A stretch of DNA of 64,000 bases, taken from Stratiolaelaps scimitus. Lineage: Eukaryota; Arthropoda; Arachnida; Mesostigmata; Laelapidae. The stretch covers positions 62,001 to 126,000 of the forward strand of contig JABWDB010000013.1 in assembly GCA_019614645.1 (NCBI GenBank). The letters run 5' to 3'. Shown piece by piece: positions 61,801-64,000 of this stretch. A program made the translations under genes and the position numbers. A model generated the notes under the pieces. It was given only the letters and a program-made list of their open reading frames with translations, had not been told where the DNA came from and searched no databases. Numbering within the stretch: position 1 is the first letter of the stretch; the number at the start of each line of letters is the position of its first letter.

Positions 61801-63499
61801 CCTGGGGCTCACTACCTCGCGACATTAGAACCCTTACATTAGCAAAGGTGTTTGCGTGGGAGGTCAGGAAGCTTGTTTGTAATTAATTTAGGGGTATCCT
61901 CTGAGGTATACTATAAGGACACGAATCTGAAAAGTTCCGTGTGTTTATAATTGCTGTTAGTGTATGGACTGTATATAATTTTTGTGGGCGCTTCCCCTTT
62001 TATACTGTTACTTTTATGATAACCAAAAATCGATGTAAACAATGCCGTTTACAGAGATCGGGCGCATTCGAAATAATCCATGAGACGACACTTCCTTTTC
62101 GCTATTATTTTACGAGAACTTAAGCGTTGTGATAAGACTGCAGTTCCTTTAATGAACCAAGCCTTGTATATATTGTGTAGGGGACCGGAAAAAGATCAAT
62201 TGAAACAGTGGCTACGACCAGGTGAGCAAGCAATAGCGGTAGCAGTGCCAAATAGATTCGAGCCAAAAGGAGATTTTTTGCCCAAAAGGGGTTCTTAAAA
62301 TAAGAATAGTCATTTATATTTTGTTTGTTTAGTTTGTGCAAATAAATGTATTTATTTCTACACAATACATTGAAGGGGGGATTAACCGCACAAATGACTA
62401 ATGCGATTTGCAATCTGTGTACATTTTAATTTTTCCTATAATAGCTTCTCCAAATCTGATAGCTTCGATACATTACTAAACGTTTTGCAGAGCCAGCTTG
62501 TGAGCGTGCTATCAATGGCCAACTCGTTGAGGTCCACGGTGGAAGCAGCCGCTTCTGATCCGGCACAGGCGACACCAGTTTCTCCCATAGACGTTGCCTC
62601 ACTTGGGGCATTACTTGAGAATGCTCTTCGAGCCAGAGTTGTCGAAAAAACGGCGCCACTAAATGATCACGAACAGCCTCAGTTTTCTACAATGAGCCCG
62701 GAGGCCCCACTAGGTGGAGTGTCTCTTGATGCTCAATCGGCACGCGCGTCAGTCTCTGCTCAGGAAACCCCGTCGGTGAAATCTAAAGTAGTGCAAAGTC
62801 CCAGAGGCAGCTCATCCAGGATTGCATCTGCTGTGTCTAGTGAAGCATCGTCGTCTGGCGCGGGAAGTACTGCTAAGCAGTTCGTGCCTAATGAACCGAC
62901 TCTAAGCGAAGCAAACTACCTTGAGCAACTCCAACTGTACCACAATGACCTGTGGCCAACATTCAGCCCTTTCCAGTGTCCCGTCTGTTCTGTTTTAGTT
63001 GATTCATTCGGCGGCGTCGTCCTCAAGGAGTGCCAAGTACATAAAACTTGCCGGTAAGATCTAACAAGGATGTAGAAATCGTTAGTGCTGATAGAAATAG
63101 TAGTTCCTATCTCCCTCAGCTAAGATATTTCGATCAGTGGCTGCTCGGCCTTTCTGCAACAGCTATGTCGATTCTGTAAACTGAAATTTAGTATATACAC
63201 TCTACTTTATGAAAAATCTTGAATCGTTTGTGTCTTATGCCCTCCTGATATGTGGTCAGATGGCAACTGTATTTTACATCAATACGGTTATGTTAAAGGC
63301 ATAGAAAACTAATTGCACCACTTTCCCAGACACTGTATAAAGTCGCGTATTCTGGAGTCGCCGTTCAAGGAAGCTACTTGTCCACAATATTCTGAATGTA
63401 TGGCCAACATAACAGAACCGGAAATACGCGAGTTGCTTTCCGAGAAGAAGGACATAGAAGCTTATATGAGCAAGCCCCTTAGAGCGGACGCAGAACAAG
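58874..63499 (+). CDS. CCHC zinc-knuckle / RBR-type (HOIL-1-like) E3 ubiquitin ligase, 5' part
   Basis: Four exons join in compatible phase: 58874-59028, 59504-59867, 62491-63053 and 63330-63499 (phase 1, continuing right of the window), giving 417 residues so far. ATG 58874 follows an in-frame stop at 58868, though this could also be an internal exon. Residues 5-18, 30-43 and 51-64 are three C-x2-C-x4-H-x4-C knuckles; the third is split by the first intron. A polar Ser/Pro/Lys-rich linker follows. Residues 336-384 form a full RING1 set: C336, C339, C354, H357, C360, C363, C378, C384. The flanks (FQCPVC, GGVVLKEC, TEPEIRELLSEK) resemble HOIL-1/RBCK1, an RBR ligase that transfers ubiquitin through an IBR-RING2 cysteine; those domains would be encoded downstream. 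The ubiquitin-like and NZF domains of vertebrate HOIL-1 are not seen. The link between exons 2 and 3 across a transposon-filled 2.6-kb intron rests only on phase, so two genes remain possible. Confidence 0.62.
60008..60027. repeat. (TA)n microsatellite
   Basis: A TA tract of about 20 bases in the third intron region of the zinc-knuckle/RBR gene. Confidence 0.85.
60381..60439 (-). mobile_element. mariner-like terminal fragment, minus orientation
   Basis: Read on the minus strand it starts TTAGGCTGATCCAAAATAAT and matches, with mismatches and small gaps, the plus-strand mariner start at 60460-60516, ending in the shared GCCAATAATAAGAACAC block (+ strand reading). A (TA)n tract separates the two copies. 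Confidence 0.6.
60460..60860 (+). mobile_element. internally deleted mariner-like element, plus orientation
   Basis: It begins TTAGGCTGACCCAAACAAAA beside a TA tract; mariners insert at TA. A decayed transposase start (ATGGCAACC near 60614) and, about 200 bases later, a frame reading GDETWV are visible. GDETWV fits the motif around the second catalytic Asp of mariner transposases. The distance between them is far too short for an intact transposase, so most of the gene is lost. The right end is not resolved; LINE sequence follows directly. Confidence 0.6.
60981..61625 (+). pseudogene. reverse-transcriptase remnant of the decayed LINE
   Basis: This is the longest surviving open frame of the LINE, 214 codons from the RT palm region to the thumb-like segment after it. 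It lacks the endonuclease, the fingers and an intact YADD motif, so no active enzyme is expected. The frame is lost at 61625, and the C-terminal end of the ORF continues in another frame. Confidence 0.75.
62111..62165 (+). repeat. LINE 3'-tail repeat, copy 3
   Basis: GAGAACTTAAGCGTTG followed by CTGCAGTTCCTTTAATGAACC matches the blocks at 1048-1116 and 2191-2262. Here it lies downstream of a recognisable RT remnant, which identifies the family of the other two copies. Confidence 0.6.
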
Positions 63500-64000
63500 G
63501 TGAGTTTTCGTGTCAATTTGATTGATTACAAAAAAGAGAGTTTAAAGATACTTACTATATACAAATGGTCAAATGATATAGTTTGACTCATTTAAGATTG
63601 ATTTTCTAACACTGATTGATTTTCTAACGGACATCACCTTTATATCTGGGTCGAACAGTGTCGGGCTCGCCGTAAATTAACACCAAGCTAGACTACGGGT
63701 ATTAAAGACTAAAATTTCAGGTTTTCGGTTGGTCCAAAAGCCTCTGCATAGCAGCCCCTCTTAAGCTTCTTTCCAAACATCCCAGCTCTTCTTGGGACTA
63801 TGGGTAGGTTGGGGTGGTAGGTGCCCATGCCGGATGAAATGGCCGGGGTCATCCACCACTCCAAAACACTGTTCGACCCAGATAAAAAGGTGGTGTCTGT
63901 TCGTGTGTAACGCGTCTCTCCCCTCAGAGGTTCCCACCTCATCAGACAAGCCGTTCCCATAAACCTGCGAACCCGACAAAATTGCGGCACTTTCCTAGGC
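63500..64000. other. intron after the RING1 exon, with repeats
   Basis: Following the donor at 63500 no further exon of the RBR gene is recognised. TTGATTTTCTAAC is present twice (about 63598 and 63616), and an inverted repeat fills most of the rest. An open frame on the minus strand (63709-63990) overlaps the inverted repeat and has no known domain. Confidence 0.5.
63629..63899. repeat. inverted repeat, arms about 32 bases, spacer about 206 bases
   Basis: The left arm (63629-63660) contains TATCTGGGTCGAACAGTG, and the right arm (63867-63899) carries the same sequence on the opposite strand, with about four differences over the whole arm. It may be two inverted copies of a dispersed repeat or a small foldback element cut by the window end. 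Confidence 0.6.

Larger units (their letters stand above)
60862..62165 (+). mobile_element. 5'-truncated, decayed CR1/Jockey-like LINE
   Basis: Translated pieces follow the order of a LINE reverse transcriptase: HSYLSDRKPAVVVGD, SVLGPFMFVILIN (normally preceded by a GVPQG-type block, here degenerate), VVNTNKTGFTLLS, CLGLTIHE, then SIRRLRESGI and LCYGIYIWGG. After a break near 61625 another frame gives AAAWGSLPRDIRTL and a stop near 61885, the usual end of CR1/Jockey ORF2. The YADD region is damaged. The 3' UTR continues to the GAGAACTTAAGCG block at 62111-62165. The copy is dead and lies inside an intron of the zinc-knuckle/RBR gene, on the sense strand. Confidence 0.75.

Overview
This is a eukaryotic, most probably arthropod, genomic window. 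Genes are split into short exons with GT-AG introns, the intergenic DNA is AT-rich and full of (TA)n, (CT)n and CAG/CTG microsatellites, and it carries R1-clade LINE and mariner transposons. A parasitiform mite or a related chelicerate would fit the compact introns and the repeat types, but that placement is inference only. Every gene recognised lies on the + strand.

Region by region: (1) 1-10569 holds the 3' part of a large coiled-coil protein gene. I could follow sixteen consecutive exons with compatible phases, about 1363 residues, to a stop at 10569. Its last exons resemble the C-terminal coiled coil of the outspread/MPRIP/TRIOBP family. (2) 10570-14992 shows no gene. (3) 15008-21252 is a complete, apparently intact R1-clade non-LTR retrotransposon with a 5' UTR, a zinc-knuckle ORF1, an endonuclease/reverse-transcriptase ORF2 and a structured 3' UTR without poly(A). 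A perfect 15-bp target-site duplication flanks it, so the insertion is recent. (4) 21268-48938 is nearly 28 kb with no recognisable protein gene, dominated by simple repeats and a candidate CTCF-like site near its right end. (5) 48963-51021 is a complete four-exon cyclin I gene (370 residues from the chosen ATG). (6) 51022-58873 shows no gene beyond tRNA-like repeat modules. (7) 58874 to beyond the usable right end is the 5' part of a gene whose exons encode three CCHC zinc knuckles, a long polar linker and the RING1 domain of a HOIL-1/RBCK1-like RBR ubiquitin ligase. Its third intron contains two mariner ends back to back and a decayed LINE.

No operon-like or system-like relation between the genes is visible. 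They are a cytoskeletal scaffold candidate, a cyclin and a ubiquitin-ligase candidate that happen to be neighbours. The observations most worth following up are the possible CCHC(x3)-RBR protein architecture, the repeated Cys-x2-Cys coiled-coil modules in the first gene, the intact R1-clade element with its exact boundaries, and related LINE 3' tails that lie directly against two splice acceptors of the first gene.
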